Shown piece after piece: positions 25,605 to 33,988 of a stretch of 64,000 nt of DNA. Under the pieces are notes generated by a model. The model searched no databases. It saw nothing but the letters and a program-made list of their open reading frames with translations, and was not told where the DNA came from. Location of the stretch: the NCBI GenBank assembly GCA_046263155.1, contig JBHELF010000160.1, positions 3,038-67,037 of the forward strand, in the 5' to 3' direction. Each line of letters starts with the position of its first letter. The stretch's first letter is position 1. The position numbers and the translations under genes were made by a program. This DNA comes from DATADF01 sp046263155. GTDB lineage: Bacteria; Actinomycetota; CADDZG01; WHSQ01.

Positions 25605-27221
25605 GTGCGGACGCGAGCTCTATTGGGATTGATCGCCCTTGTCGGGGCGAGCTCTGTTTACCCCTCGCAGTCAATGGCGCGCGAGCAAGGTCCTTCGCCC
25701 AGCGTCGTCGAGGAGTATCGCGTTCCGACAGAGTGGGGAACGATCTACGGATGGGTGGAACGGCCGTCCGGGCCGAAGAAGGTGCCGGTCATCCTCACCT
25801 ACTCGCCGTATGCCGCGATCAGCAGTCCCGCTCCGGGCGAGGAGGCGGGCAACGCTTCGCCCACCGATATCTACGTGCCTGAAGGGTATGCGAGGGCCTT
25901 CTTCCACCTTGTCGGCACGGGAAACTCAGCGGGCTGCTACGACTACGGCGGATTTCGTGAACGGAAGACGGCCTTCGACGTGGTCGAGTTCCTCGGCGAG
26001 CAATCTTGGTCCAACGGGCGCGTGGGAATGATCGGGACTTCGTACGACGGGACGACGCAATGGGCCGCCGCCGTGGAAACCCCTCCGCACCTCGTGACGA
26101 TCATTCCTCAGGTCGCCATCTCGCGCTGGTATGACTACACCTACGGGCAGGGGGTCCGTTTCTTTTCGGGCTTCGGAACCCCGCTGTTGTTCGACATTGG
26201 CTTCAACCAGATTCCGATTCCGACCTTCACTCCGACTGATCCTTCAATGGCAGAGGCCCTGGTTGACAGCATCCGACCGTGCGAGACCTTGTATCACCAA
26301 CAGCGCGGCTTTCTTCCAGATCCCGTTTACGACGGTTTCTGGGCGGAGCGCGACTACCGCGTCCGCGCGGCCAACATTCGGGTGAGCGTTCTGTTGGAGG
26401 GAAGTTGGGCCGATACGAACGTCCATCCCATCAACAGCATTGAGATGTGGAAATTGCTCCCGAAGAAGGTGGAGGCCCGCCTGGTGATGTCACAACAGGG
26501 TCACAACCGCGCGGACCTTCCCGATTCGCCGGAGGTTCGGCTGGCCTGGTTCGATTACTGGCTGAAGGGCGAGAAAAACGACATTCTCAAGAGACTGCCG
26601 ACGGTGACGAGCCGACTCAACAATCTACAGACGGTCAACTACGACAAATGGCCGCCGCGCGGGACACGCAAAGTCAGGCTGCCGCTTCTCGATGACACGG
26701 TCCCCAATACTCTCGAGCTAGGTAATGGCGACAGCCAGGAGTGGAACGACTTCGACCCCCTGTTGACCGAGGAGGATGTGCTTGCGAATCGAGCCCCCAG
26801 CACCTCGGTCCTCTTCTTCGGGCGACCTCTCGAGGAACCCCTCCATATAGCCGGCTCCACGCGGTTGAAGGCCTGGCTGACGACGAATATGGAGTCCACA
26901 CATCTAACGCCTGTTCTCTTCGATGAGGACCCCAATGGAGACCGCACCGTGATTACTCGCGGTCTACTCAACTCGCGGAATCGGGAGTCGATCGGTGACT
27001 CGTTACCGCTTCCATTGGGCGTCCCGTGGGGCGGAGTCGTGCGCTTCCAGCCGACCGACTACGTGTTACCCGTCGGCCATCGGCTCGGCCTGGCGATCAT
27101 GTCGATGAATCGGGCGGAAGCGCTATACCCGGATGAGACGAGGGCTACAAACGAGATAGAGCTCAAGGGACGCTCGGCGCTGATACTCACCGTCATCGGG
27201 GCCGACTCGAAGCTCTGGTGA
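25605..27221 (+). CDS. Secreted CocE/NonD-type X-Pro dipeptidyl-peptidase (S15-like hydrolase)
   Basis: A protein of about 538 residues. GTG 25605 is four bases after GGGAGG. A signal peptide (LLGLIALVGASSVYPS) is followed by an alpha/beta-hydrolase with the S15/CocE nucleophile GTSYDGTTQW (serine near residue 145), the acid in LEGSWADTN and the histidine in MSQQGHNRAD. The C-terminal third is the jelly-roll domain typical of this family (GSTRLKAWLTTN). Members cleave acyl-prolyl peptides or esters such as cocaine. The substrate here is unknown; the signal peptide indicates export. Confidence 0.88.
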   Translation: MRTRALLGLIALVGASSVYPSQSMAREQGPSPSVVEEYRVPTEWGTIYGWVERPSGPKKVPVILTYSPYAAISSPAPGEEAGNASPTDIYVPEGYARAFFHLVGTGNSAGCYDYGGFRERKTAFDVVEFLGEQSWSNGRVGMIGTSYDGTTQWAAAVETPPHLVTIIPQVAISRWYDYTYGQGVRFFSGFGTPLLFDIGFNQIPIPTFTPTDPSMAEALVDSIRPCETLYHQQRGFLPDPVYDGFWAERDYRVRAANIRVSVLLEGSWADTNVHPINSIEMWKLLPKKVEARLVMSQQGHNRADLPDSPEVRLAWFDYWLKGEKNDILKRLPTVTSRLNNLQTVNYDKWPPRGTRKVRLPLLDDTVPNTLELGNGDSQEWNDFDPLLTEEDVLANRAPSTSVLFFGRPLEEPLHIAGSTRLKAWLTTNMESTHLTPVLFDEDPNGDRTVITRGLLNSRNRESIGDSLPLPLGVPWGGVVRFQPTDYVLPVGHRLGLAIMSMNRAEALYPDETRATNEIELKGRSALILTVIGADSKLW

Positions 27222-27297
27222 CCACCCGCTTCCGGCAGGAAAGCTCGGGGACGCGGCAAATTCAGGCCCAGAGACTCCCACTAGGAAAGGTTTGATC

Positions 27298-27729
27298 ATG
27301 CGACGACTGCTGCTTTGTGCATCGGCAGTGGCTATTGCTCTTATCGCGGTTCCACAGCTTGCCGCCGCGCGTTCCGCAATGCAAAGCGGTACGTGGACCT
27401 ATATGGACATCACTCCCGATCCGACGACGCTCCCGAATCCCGCAACGGAGCATTGCCACGGGAATCTCCCGAGCGCCCCGATCGACGTGAACACCCAGCC
27501 GATCGAAGTGAAGAAGAAGCGGGCCACGCTCAGCCTGATCAGCCACAACATGCTGGACTGGGCGATGGAGATTCGTGACGCTAACGGCGACACCGTGACG
27601 GGGACCGATTCAGCGGACGCTCAGGCACCGGAGAACATGACGATTTCCTTGAAGAAGGGCAGCTACGAGGTCATTTACTGCAGCTTCGCCGGCGAGCCTC
27701 AGATTACGGTCGACTACACGCTGAAATAG
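27298..27729 (+). CDS. Small secreted protein, function unknown
   Basis: A protein of 143 residues with a signal peptide (LLLCASAVAIALIAVPQLAA) and a compact beta-rich domain containing two cysteines (TEHCHGNLPSAPI, VIYCSFAG). The start ATG at 27298 follows AAAGG. I find no family signature. It follows the CocE-type gene by 76 bases and may be transcribed with it. Confidence 0.75.
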   Translation: MRRLLLCASAVAIALIAVPQLAAARSAMQSGTWTYMDITPDPTTLPNPATEHCHGNLPSAPIDVNTQPIEVKKKRATLSLISHNMLDWAMEIRDANGDTVTGTDSADAQAPENMTISLKKGSYEVIYCSFAGEPQITVDYTLK

Positions 27730-27755
27730 CGTCCGCCCGGCCGGATCGCCGGACG
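27730..27755 (+). terminator. Possible hairpin terminator
   Basis: CGTCCG (27730-27735) pairs with CGGACG (27750-27755) right after the stop codon of the secreted protein. The loop of 14 bases contains further GC complementarity. There is no T-tract, so this is tentative. Confidence 0.35.
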
Positions 27756-27882
27756 TGAAGGCTCTCTAATCCTGGCTTAATCGCGCCTTCATCTCTCAGC
27801 CTCATGAAGAGATACAGCCGGAGCCGAGCGCCCCTTTTCCTAGAGTCCGGGGCAAACTACGACAATGGTAGGAGGGCCTCTG

Positions 27883-28737
27883 ATGGAGGAGCGGGTCGGG
27901 CCGCGCGCGGGTATCCGTCTCCTCCGTGACCCACCTTTTGTCGTCTCCTTGGGCGTGATCCTTTTCCTGACCGTCGTTGCGCTGGCTCCCGGACTGTTCG
28001 GTGCGGGCGACCCTTTCGATTGTTCTCTCGATCGCTCACTAGAGCGACCGAGCCTTCAACATCCTTTTGGCTTCGATTTCCAGGGCTGCGACTACTACAC
28101 GCTGGTGCTGCTGGGAGCTCGGTCCTCACTAGCTGTCGGCGCGGTCGTCGTCGCGGGGACGGCGTTGGTGGGAATCCTCGTCGGAAGTATCGCGGGGCTA
28201 AGGGAGGGGATATTCGATGCCCTCGTAGGCCGAATGGGCGACGCGGTGCTTGCCGTGCCCCTCATTCTCGGGGGCTCCCTGATCCTGAGCTTTATCGACT
28301 CGCGCTCAGCCATCCACGTGATGTGGGTGCTGGTCGTCTTGGGATGGCCGCCGATGGCGCGTCTCGTCCGCGCCCAAGTAATGCGTACGAAGGGCGAGCC
28401 GTATGTGGAAGCGGCCCGGGCTCTGGGTGTGGGTGACGGTCGCCTGCTTCGGGTGCACCTGTTGCCAAATGTGTTGTGGCCCGTCGTGGTATTTGCCGCG
28501 AGCTATGTGGCCGTGGCGGTAACGGCCGAGGCTCTCCTCAGCTTCCTCGGCGTGGGGTTGGAGCTTCCGGCCATCTCCTGGGGTCTCATGCTCGCGGAGG
28601 CGCGCTTTCGCATCCTCCAATCTCCGCATCTTCTGATTCCGGCCGCGTTTTTGGCGGCGACGGTGACGGCATTCGTCTTCTTTGGCGAGGCTCTGAGGCG
28701 ACTCCTTGATCCGCAGGAATCGGGGGCCTATAGATGA
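27883..28737 (+). CDS. ABC transporter permease, DppC-type
   Basis: A protein of 284 residues. The ATG at 27883 has AGGAGGG six bases upstream and is preferred to the ATG at 27865. Sequence features of the peptide/nickel permease C family are present: FGFDFQGCDYYTLVLLGARS, then the EAA loop YVEAARALGVGDGRLLRVHL that contacts the ATPase. About six transmembrane helices. The partner permease follows with an ATGA overlap, but no ATPase or substrate-binding protein gene is next to the pair. Confidence 0.88.
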   Translation: MEERVGPRAGIRLLRDPPFVVSLGVILFLTVVALAPGLFGAGDPFDCSLDRSLERPSLQHPFGFDFQGCDYYTLVLLGARSSLAVGAVVVAGTALVGILVGSIAGLREGIFDALVGRMGDAVLAVPLILGGSLILSFIDSRSAIHVMWVLVVLGWPPMARLVRAQVMRTKGEPYVEAARALGVGDGRLLRVHLLPNVLWPVVVFAASYVAVAVTAEALLSFLGVGLELPAISWGLMLAEARFRILQSPHLLIPAAFLAATVTAFVFFGEALRRLLDPQESGAYR

Positions 28738-29699
28738 GTCGTCTTATCCTGCGCCGCGCTCTCCAAGCTCTGGCGACTCTCCTATTGGTCACGTTCGTGA
28801 TTCACGCCGGACTCGCATTGCTGCCGGGGGAGCCCTTGCGCGGCGTCTTCGGCCCGCGCCGTCCCGACCCGGAGGTATTCGCGGCGCTGCGAGAGATGTA
28901 TCACCTCGATCTGCCCTGGCCCCTCCGGTACCTCAACTATCTGAGAGATCTGTTCACCGGCGATTGGGGCAACACCATCCCCGGCGAGATTCGCGGGAAT
29001 GCCTATGTGGGGCCGCCGGTAACCGATGTCGTGGGGGCCGCGGTTCCTGTGAGCATTCGCCTGATCGTCCCGGCGTTGATCATCCAGATAGGGGCCGGGA
29101 TCCTGGGTGGTGTGTATGCCGTCCGACGACGCGCAAACCGGCCCGGAGTTGCGGTCTACACCGGCGCCGTATTGCTTCTGGGAATTCCCGTCGTCGTCAT
29201 CGCCTACTGGATGCAGATGCTCTTTGCCTGGAACCTCGATTGGTTTCCCACGGTCGGGCTTCAGGGATGGAGGGCTTATGTGCTCCCGGTCTTGAGCCTG
29301 GCCCTCGCGACCACGCCTCTGACGATCCTCCTCACCCGGTCGCAGCTACAGGACGTTCTCCTCTCCGGTTTCGTCAAACCGGCGCGCGCCCGAGCCCTGC
29401 CGGAACAGCGCATAGTGGGAGTTCACGCGTTGAGAGCCTCGCTGGGGCCAATCGCTACGTTCGTCGCGGCCAGCTTCGGTCAGCTGCTAACGGCTCTCGT
29501 AATCGTCGAGACGATCTTTCGCATCCCCGGTTACGGCCATCTCGTGTACGACGCCCTACTCGATCGTGATCGCACTTTGTTGATTGCCCTCGTCGTTCTG
29601 TCGACGGCGGCGGTTTTGGTCGCCAACCTGATCGCCGACATAGTTCACATCGCGGCCGACCCCCGCCTCCGCGACCAGCCCGCAGCTCGTCCCGCGTAA
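28734..29699 (+). CDS. ABC transporter permease, DppB-type
   Basis: A protein of 321 residues. It has the DppB-type N-terminus (LILRRALQALATLLLVTFVI, then LPWPLRYLNYLRDLFTGDWG) and the C-terminal RIPGYGHLVYDALLDRD block. The EAA-type loop (VKPARARALPEQRIVGVHAL) contacts the ATPase. In most Dpp/Opp/Nik operons the B gene precedes the C gene; here the order is reversed. The next gene is on the other strand. Confidence 0.88.
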   Translation: MSRLILRRALQALATLLLVTFVIHAGLALLPGEPLRGVFGPRRPDPEVFAALREMYHLDLPWPLRYLNYLRDLFTGDWGNTIPGEIRGNAYVGPPVTDVVGAAVPVSIRLIVPALIIQIGAGILGGVYAVRRRANRPGVAVYTGAVLLLGIPVVVIAYWMQMLFAWNLDWFPTVGLQGWRAYVLPVLSLALATTPLTILLTRSQLQDVLLSGFVKPARARALPEQRIVGVHALRASLGPIATFVAASFGQLLTALVIVETIFRIPGYGHLVYDALLDRDRTLLIALVVLSTAAVLVANLIADIVHIAADPRLRDQPAARPA

Positions 29700-29745
29700 A
29701 CGATCTGTCGGCTCCGCCGCTCGATGAAAGCTTGGCTGCTTGCGC

Positions 29746-30381
29746 CTAAGGAGCGACGTACGGCTGGACGAACTGGCGCAGCAGCTTCTCGGGGTCCGCG
29801 TAGTCGATCTGAGTCTTTTCGCCTTCGTCAAAGAACGCGAACATCGGGCAATCTTGGATCTTCGGCTTCAGCTTCGTTGAGTCAATCTCCTCGCCACTCT
29901 GTGCCGCGTACAAAGTGGCGTCGTAGTCGGCATTGTGGAGATCGACCGAGAAGGTCTCGTCCGTCTCGTCGGATTCGTAGCCCTTACAGGTTTTTACGAA
30001 GGTTTCGTTCGTCCGATTGAGACAGGCCACGAGCTCGGTCATCTCGAGATCGGGAAACATCTTGACCCAGCCCTCGGGGAAGTCGAGGACCATCTCTGAG
30101 TACTCGGGGTCCGCCCCCTCAAAGGCGAGTATGGGGTGAATGGTTTTGGCTTTGGGGTCGTATGCCGGTACTGCCGAGACCGTTCCGCGCGCGCAGACCT
30201 GCTCGAGATCGGTATTGAACAGCTCGACGGGCGGCGTATCGGCGGCCGGGGCCTCTCCACCGGCATCGGCGGAGGTGCCGTCGTCGGCGGAGTCACCGCC
30301 GCCGCAAGCGCTGAGTGCGACCACAGCCACGAGCGCGAGACCTAGCAGTCGCCTGACCAATGGATTCCCGCTCGAGGGCAC
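29746..30381 (-). CDS. Lipoprotein, function unknown
   Basis: A protein of about 211 residues from GTG 30381. A TTG 21 bases downstream is an alternative. The signal ends with lipobox LSAC, followed by an Asp/Gly/Ala-rich linker. The domain has four cysteines (LEQVCARGT, VACLNRT, KTCKGYES, QDCPMF) that could form two disulfides, and an acidic surface. I recognise no family. It faces the DppB gene tail-to-tail. Confidence 0.75.
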   Translation of the reverse strand: MPSSGNPLVRRLLGLALVAVVALSACGGGDSADDGTSADAGGEAPAADTPPVELFNTDLEQVCARGTVSAVPAYDPKAKTIHPILAFEGADPEYSEMVLDFPEGWVKMFPDLEMTELVACLNRTNETFVKTCKGYESDETDETFSVDLHNADYDATLYAAQSGEEIDSTKLKPKIQDCPMFAFFDEGEKTQIDYADPEKLLRQFVQPYVAP

Positions 30382-30488
30382 CTTCGGAGGGTAGGTATGC
30401 CGAGATACGAAGTCAAGGCATGGTGCTTATCTTCCATTTCAAAGTCTTCAAGATGACTAAAGACCCTGCCTGATCGGCTTTGCGGTAC

Positions 30489-31103
30489 CTACCCCGATGC
30501 GGCAGCCAGCTCGACCAGCTGCTCGATCACGCCTTTTTGGACCGGCACCTTTTCCGAGAGCGCGAAGTAGAGAACGCCTAGCATTCGCAAGGGGATTCGT
30601 TGCGATCGCGTAATTAGGTAAGGCCAGTCGAGATCGTTGTTCGACATGATGTCGATGATGCTGTACCAGTGGTCGCCGATCGCCTCTCGATCGACGGTCG
30701 CGGCAAGGGTGGCGACCTGGTCTTCCGGCGCCATCACATATGGCCTCGACCCAAACATCTCGGCCCTTTTCCGATGCTCTTGGAAACTGCCGTCAAATCT
30801 CGTTCCATTTTTCAGCTCGAACATCAGATCGACGGTGGTCCCATTCTTGAAGGCCTTGTGAAGCCACGAGTGCTCCATTTCCGTGACCTCGTAGCCTGCC
30901 GCATCGAGCTGTTTCAGGATCTCGGACGCGTCGTCCTCGCGTATCAGGACATCGATGTCGGCGATCCGATCTGCGCCTCCGGTCCAGTGGGCGGTTGCCA
31001 ATCCGCCGCCGACCGCGTAGTCGAAGGAACTTTCCTCGAGGATGGCGACCGCTTGGCGAAAGACGGCCGCCGCCTTGTCTTGATCCCGCGCCTCGTTGCT
31101 CAC
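30489..31103 (-). CDS. Nucleotidyltransferase-fold protein
   Basis: A protein of 204 residues. The N-terminal part has a nucleotidyltransferase pattern: YAVGGGLATAHWTGG, then ADIDVLI with the first acidic pair, and later TVDLMFEL. This resembles AbiEii/DUF6036-type nucleotidyltransferases, some of which are toxins that modify tRNA. No partner antitoxin gene is adjacent, so a toxin role is not supported here. The substrate is unknown. Confidence 0.75.
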   Translation of the reverse strand: MSNEARDQDKAAAVFRQAVAILEESSFDYAVGGGLATAHWTGGADRIADIDVLIREDDASEILKQLDAAGYEVTEMEHSWLHKAFKNGTTVDLMFELKNGTRFDGSFQEHRKRAEMFGSRPYVMAPEDQVATLAATVDREAIGDHWYSIIDIMSNNDLDWPYLITRSQRIPLRMLGVLYFALSEKVPVQKGVIEQLVELAAASG

Positions 31104-31190
31104 ACAGACCTTTTACCCCGTTCGCCGTCCGAGGATTGGCGTGTCGCTTAGAAGGGTCTTGGAAGTCATGGGCTAGCTATCCTTTGCGAG

Positions 31191-31604
31191 ATGGACGACG
31201 AACGCCCGCGCGGTAAGGCCGGTCCCGTCATGGAAGAGGTCCTTCGCCGGCAGGCCGAGGAGCACCGGGAGCAATCGGCGCCTCCCGCCTATGGGACCGA
31301 GCCGTCGTCCTCTCGGACGAGCTTCGTGTTGTTCGTATGCGGGTCCTTTTGGATTGCCACCGTGCTGATACCTCTCAGGGTGGGCGAAGGCCTAACGTGG
31401 CTCTACGTGATGCGAATGACGCTCGTCATCGTTGCGGTCGCGATCCCCATGCTTCTCGTTACGGACAGAACGCTCTGGGCGTCGAAGCGCCGGTGGCTGT
31501 CGGTGGGGCTTGGCGGAGCAACCGGCCTCGGTTGGAGCCTCGCAGCACTGCTCTACATCCTGGTTTTCGTGGCCCTGTTCGAGTTCATGGACCTCTTCTG
31601 GTAG
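31191..31604 (+). CDS. Small membrane protein, function unknown
   Basis: A protein of 137 residues. The first 45 residues are polar and charged (EEVLRRQAEEHREQ), followed by four hydrophobic helices ending in LLYILVFVALFEFMDLFW. There is no family motif. The polar N-terminus is probably cytoplasmic. Confidence 0.65.
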   Translation: MDDERPRGKAGPVMEEVLRRQAEEHREQSAPPAYGTEPSSSRTSFVLFVCGSFWIATVLIPLRVGEGLTWLYVMRMTLVIVAVAIPMLLVTDRTLWASKRRWLSVGLGGATGLGWSLAALLYILVFVALFEFMDLFW

Positions 31605-31701
31605 CGCGCGGATAGGCGCACATGCACGCAATAGCGGAAGGCTCCCATCAACGTAGCGATAGACAGCGCGCTCCCGTCAGCCCCTGCCAGAGGGAGGACC
31701 G

Positions 31702-31887
31702 ATGCGGGCGCGGCGAATGGACGAAGTTCCCCGCTTTGGAAGGACAAAAGTGGCCCGCGACGACCCGGAGATCCTGCTGCTGGAGAACCTCGAAACCGAT
31801 CTCCCGCCGCCGCCCGGTGTGATCGAAGCAACGCGAGCTGCCCTCGGGGAGCTAGACATCGACGTTATTCGCCCGGACATTCCATGA
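31702..31887 (+). CDS. Small protein, function unknown
   Basis: A protein of 61 residues (for example DDPEILLLENLETDLPPPP) with AGGGAGG four bases upstream of the ATG. It ends 13 bases before the next GTG, so it would be in one transcript with the PH-domain gene. Codon choice is like its neighbours. No family is recognised. Confidence 0.5.
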   Translation: MRARRMDEVPRFGRTKVARDDPEILLLENLETDLPPPPGVIEATRAALGELDIDVIRPDIP

Positions 31888-31900
31888 AGGAGCGCGCCGG

Positions 31901-32533
31901 GTGAACGTGCAACCTACTTTCGACGCCCAGGCCGTGTTGTCCGACGAGTTAATGAAGGACGAAAGGATTCTGTGGGGTGGCCAACCAGATCCCGACCGCC
32001 ACTTCTCGGCAGCGGATGTTTTCCTCATCCCATTCAGCATCATGTGGGGTGGGTTTGCGTTGTTTTGGGAAGCGGGAGTCTTAGGTTTGTGGGGCGACTC
32101 GAACGGTGAAGAAGCTCCGTTCTTCTTCGTTCTGTGGGGAATCCCATTCGTATTCATTGGGCTGTACATGATGTTTGGGCGCTTCATCTACAAGGCCCGC
32201 AAGAAAAGGCGAACCTTCTACGTGGTTACTGATCGCCGCGTGCTGTCGCTTGTCCGGTCTCAGCGAGGAGACAAGATTCAGGCAGCTTTCATCGAAACCA
32301 TCCCCTCCGTGAACAAGAGGATTCGGACAGACGGCTCGGGCTCAATCACATTCGGTTCGTCTCCTTCGTGGAGCGACTGGTACGCGAATACAGGACTTGA
32401 GTTCATGGCATGGGGATGGGGAGGCGTTGGCAATACTGTCGTGTTCTACGACGTCCCGGATGCGCGGCAGGTCGCCAAGCTTGTGAATGACCTACGACGA
32501 CGTCAGACAGGCCTGGCAAGGAATGGCCAATAG
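31901..32533 (+). CDS. Membrane protein with a bacterial PH-like domain
   Basis: A protein of 210 residues. GTG at 31901 follows GAAGGAG. The N-terminus (ERILWGGQPDP) and two membrane helices near residues 42-62 and 75-95 precede a C-terminal domain with RTFYVVTDRRVLSLVRS, a hallmark of bacterial PH (DUF304-like) domains, and FYDVPDARQVAKLVNDL at the end. Function unknown. It is the last gene before the tRNA-Lys-linked accessory region. Confidence 0.8.
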   Translation: MNVQPTFDAQAVLSDELMKDERILWGGQPDPDRHFSAADVFLIPFSIMWGGFALFWEAGVLGLWGDSNGEEAPFFFVLWGIPFVFIGLYMMFGRFIYKARKKRRTFYVVTDRRVLSLVRSQRGDKIQAAFIETIPSVNKRIRTDGSGSITFGSSPSWSDWYANTGLEFMAWGWGGVGNTVVFYDVPDARQVAKLVNDLRRRQTGLARNGQ

Positions 32534-32572
32534 CCTGCGCTTCACAACTCGCGTTGCGAAGAACAGGTAGGC

Positions 32573-32619
32573 GTGGGTGGCCAGAGAATCGAACTCTGAA
32601 CCTACGGATCAAGAGTGTC
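32573..32619 (-). repeat. Diverged tRNA-Lys 3' fragment, outer attachment site
   Basis: The sequence matches the 3' half of the tRNA-Lys gene (39491-39537) at 41 of its first 44 positions. Two of the differences are a compensatory pair in the T stem (CAGAG/CTCTG instead of CAGGG/CCCTG), so this copy once belonged to a working tRNA. It marks the outer border of the tandem elements. Confidence 0.8.
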
Positions 32620-32732
32620 TGGCGGTGGTCAACCGCCGTAAAACCGGGTTATCCCTGTGCGGTCTGACCGGCAGTTTTCCCGGAGTGCCTCGTCGGCGCG
32701 TCGGTGCTATGCACCTGCGTTCACTCAGGCGG

Positions 32733-32750
32733 GGTTAGCCGTGGGTTAGC
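32733..32750 (+). repeat. Arm-type repeat pair GGTTAGC, left end of element 2
   Basis: GGTTAGC at 32733-32739 and 32744-32750, same orientation, start-to-start distance 11 bases. The first copy begins 160 bases after the start of the outer attachment core. The same pair occurs at the right end of the element. Confidence 0.6.
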
Positions 32751-32785
32751 GCGAGGCGGCTACGAAAGGCTGGCTCGGCGGCGGT

Positions 32786-33373
32786 CTAGTCGCCGAGGTT
32801 CAGAAAGACCATCCAGTCAGTTTCCTCCAGGTCGGCCTTGGTGTAGCCGAGGGATCCCCGGTCGGCTACTTCGACGCTATAAAAATCGGAATCCGGCAGG
32901 TTTGGCACCGTGAAGGTCAACGTGCACACAACACTCGCATCGAAACCGCCTCCGGAACGGTCAGTCACTGTGCCTTGCTCCAGGGTGGAGCTTCCAAGAA
33001 TTGTGCCCGTGCGGTCGGCCACGGCCACTACGACACCAGCAGAGATATCACTGTAGCCGCCCTCGCCCTCGCAGGGTTCGCCCAGTCGTCCGTTGAGTGA
33101 GTCAAAGGATACGGACTGAAAATCACCCGAGATCGTGAACTCGCCACTCAGTGTGTGTGTGGAGGAGGAGGAGGCAGCCGCCGAAGGCTCACCGCCTCCG
33201 TCTCCTCCGGAAAAGGCGATCGCCAAGATCGCGGCCGCGATCACTATCGAGGCCCCGATTATCAAGGGCCCTCTGTTCTGTGACATAAATGAGCCCGACG
33301 GAGGGCTTGTTGCTGGTGGCGGGGTTGCTGGCGGCGGCCGCGGTGGTGGTGGTGGTTGCTGCGCGCTAGCCAT
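32786..33373 (-). CDS. Proline-rich, single-span membrane protein
   Basis: A protein of 195 residues. About 30 residues of proline-rich sequence (PPPPPRPPPATPPPATSPP) precede one membrane helix (PLIIGASIVIAAAILAIAF) and an extracellular domain. That domain starts after a serine-rich spacer and contains FTISGDFQSVSF, RLGEPCEGEGGYSDI and VVCTLTFTVPNLP, with a likely disulfide. I do not recognise the family, but the layout is that of actinobacterial exported proteins with a proline-rich cytosolic tail. It lies inside element 2. Confidence 0.75.
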   Translation of the reverse strand: MASAQQPPPPPRPPPATPPPATSPPSGSFMSQNRGPLIIGASIVIAAAILAIAFSGGDGGGEPSAAASSSSTHTLSGEFTISGDFQSVSFDSLNGRLGEPCEGEGGYSDISAGVVVAVADRTGTILGSSTLEQGTVTDRSGGGFDASVVCTLTFTVPNLPDSDFYSVEVADRGSLGYTKADLEETDWMVFLNLGD

Positions 33374-33426
33374 CCTGGCCCCTTACTTGAGTATTGATAT
33401 GTACGAGACGTACCCAAATCGACTGA

Positions 33427-33750
33427 GCAATTACCCGCTTCAGCACCTTCCGGCAAGCGTCGGAGGACAGGCGAGCCGGTGCCCAAAACGAAAGGCTCAC
33501 GGGTGGTCCGCCAGGACGGAGGTCTCCTCAAGAGGAGACGCGACCTACTCTTTGGGGTCGCCTGGTCATCCATCGACACGGCTACCGCGCTGAATTCGCG
33601 TATCCAACTGTTCTTTTTGTCCCCATGCTCGACGCCTCGAAGCAAGGTCGTCTATTCAATCTTCCTGGCCGAGAACGAGAGATAGTGCGCCGAGGTCTGG
33701 AAGTCGCTTACGGAGTACGGGAGCAAATCGCCAGTGTGAATCTGACCTAG
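33427..33750 (+). pseudogene. Gene remnant without a start codon
   Basis: The frame is open from a TGA at 33424-33426 to a TAG at 33748-33750 (107 codons) but has no usable start except an ATG 36 codons before the end. The C-terminal half reads like protein (WGRLVIHRHGYRAEFAYPT, LFVPMLDA, RRGLEVAYGVREQIASVNL). This is probably the tail of a gene truncated when the element formed. The rest of the 33374-33988 interval shows only a further short open stretch (GWAGFIWFPGDVTILGKDGK near 33808) and no intact gene. Confidence 0.4.
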
Positions 33751-33988
33751 AACCCTGGAATGTCGATGACTGACCCTTCGGCCGAGCTTCGCGGCAGCGA
33801 ACTAGAGCCGGTTGGGCTGGGTTCATCTGGTTCCCGGGCGACGTCACGATTCTCGGCAAGGACGGCAAGCCGATCCCTAATCAGTCCGAGCCCCGGCCCC
33901 GAGGATCATTTACGCGAGCTTGGATTTACCGAAGCGGAGATCGCTCCTCCACTTGGCGGTTGTCCAACGGCTGCCGCCTCTGCACAAC

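Noticed and set aside
30489..31103. Toxin-antitoxin pair of the AbiE type
   Set aside because: There is a nucleotidyltransferase-like protein, but no adjacent antitoxin gene and no operon overlap.
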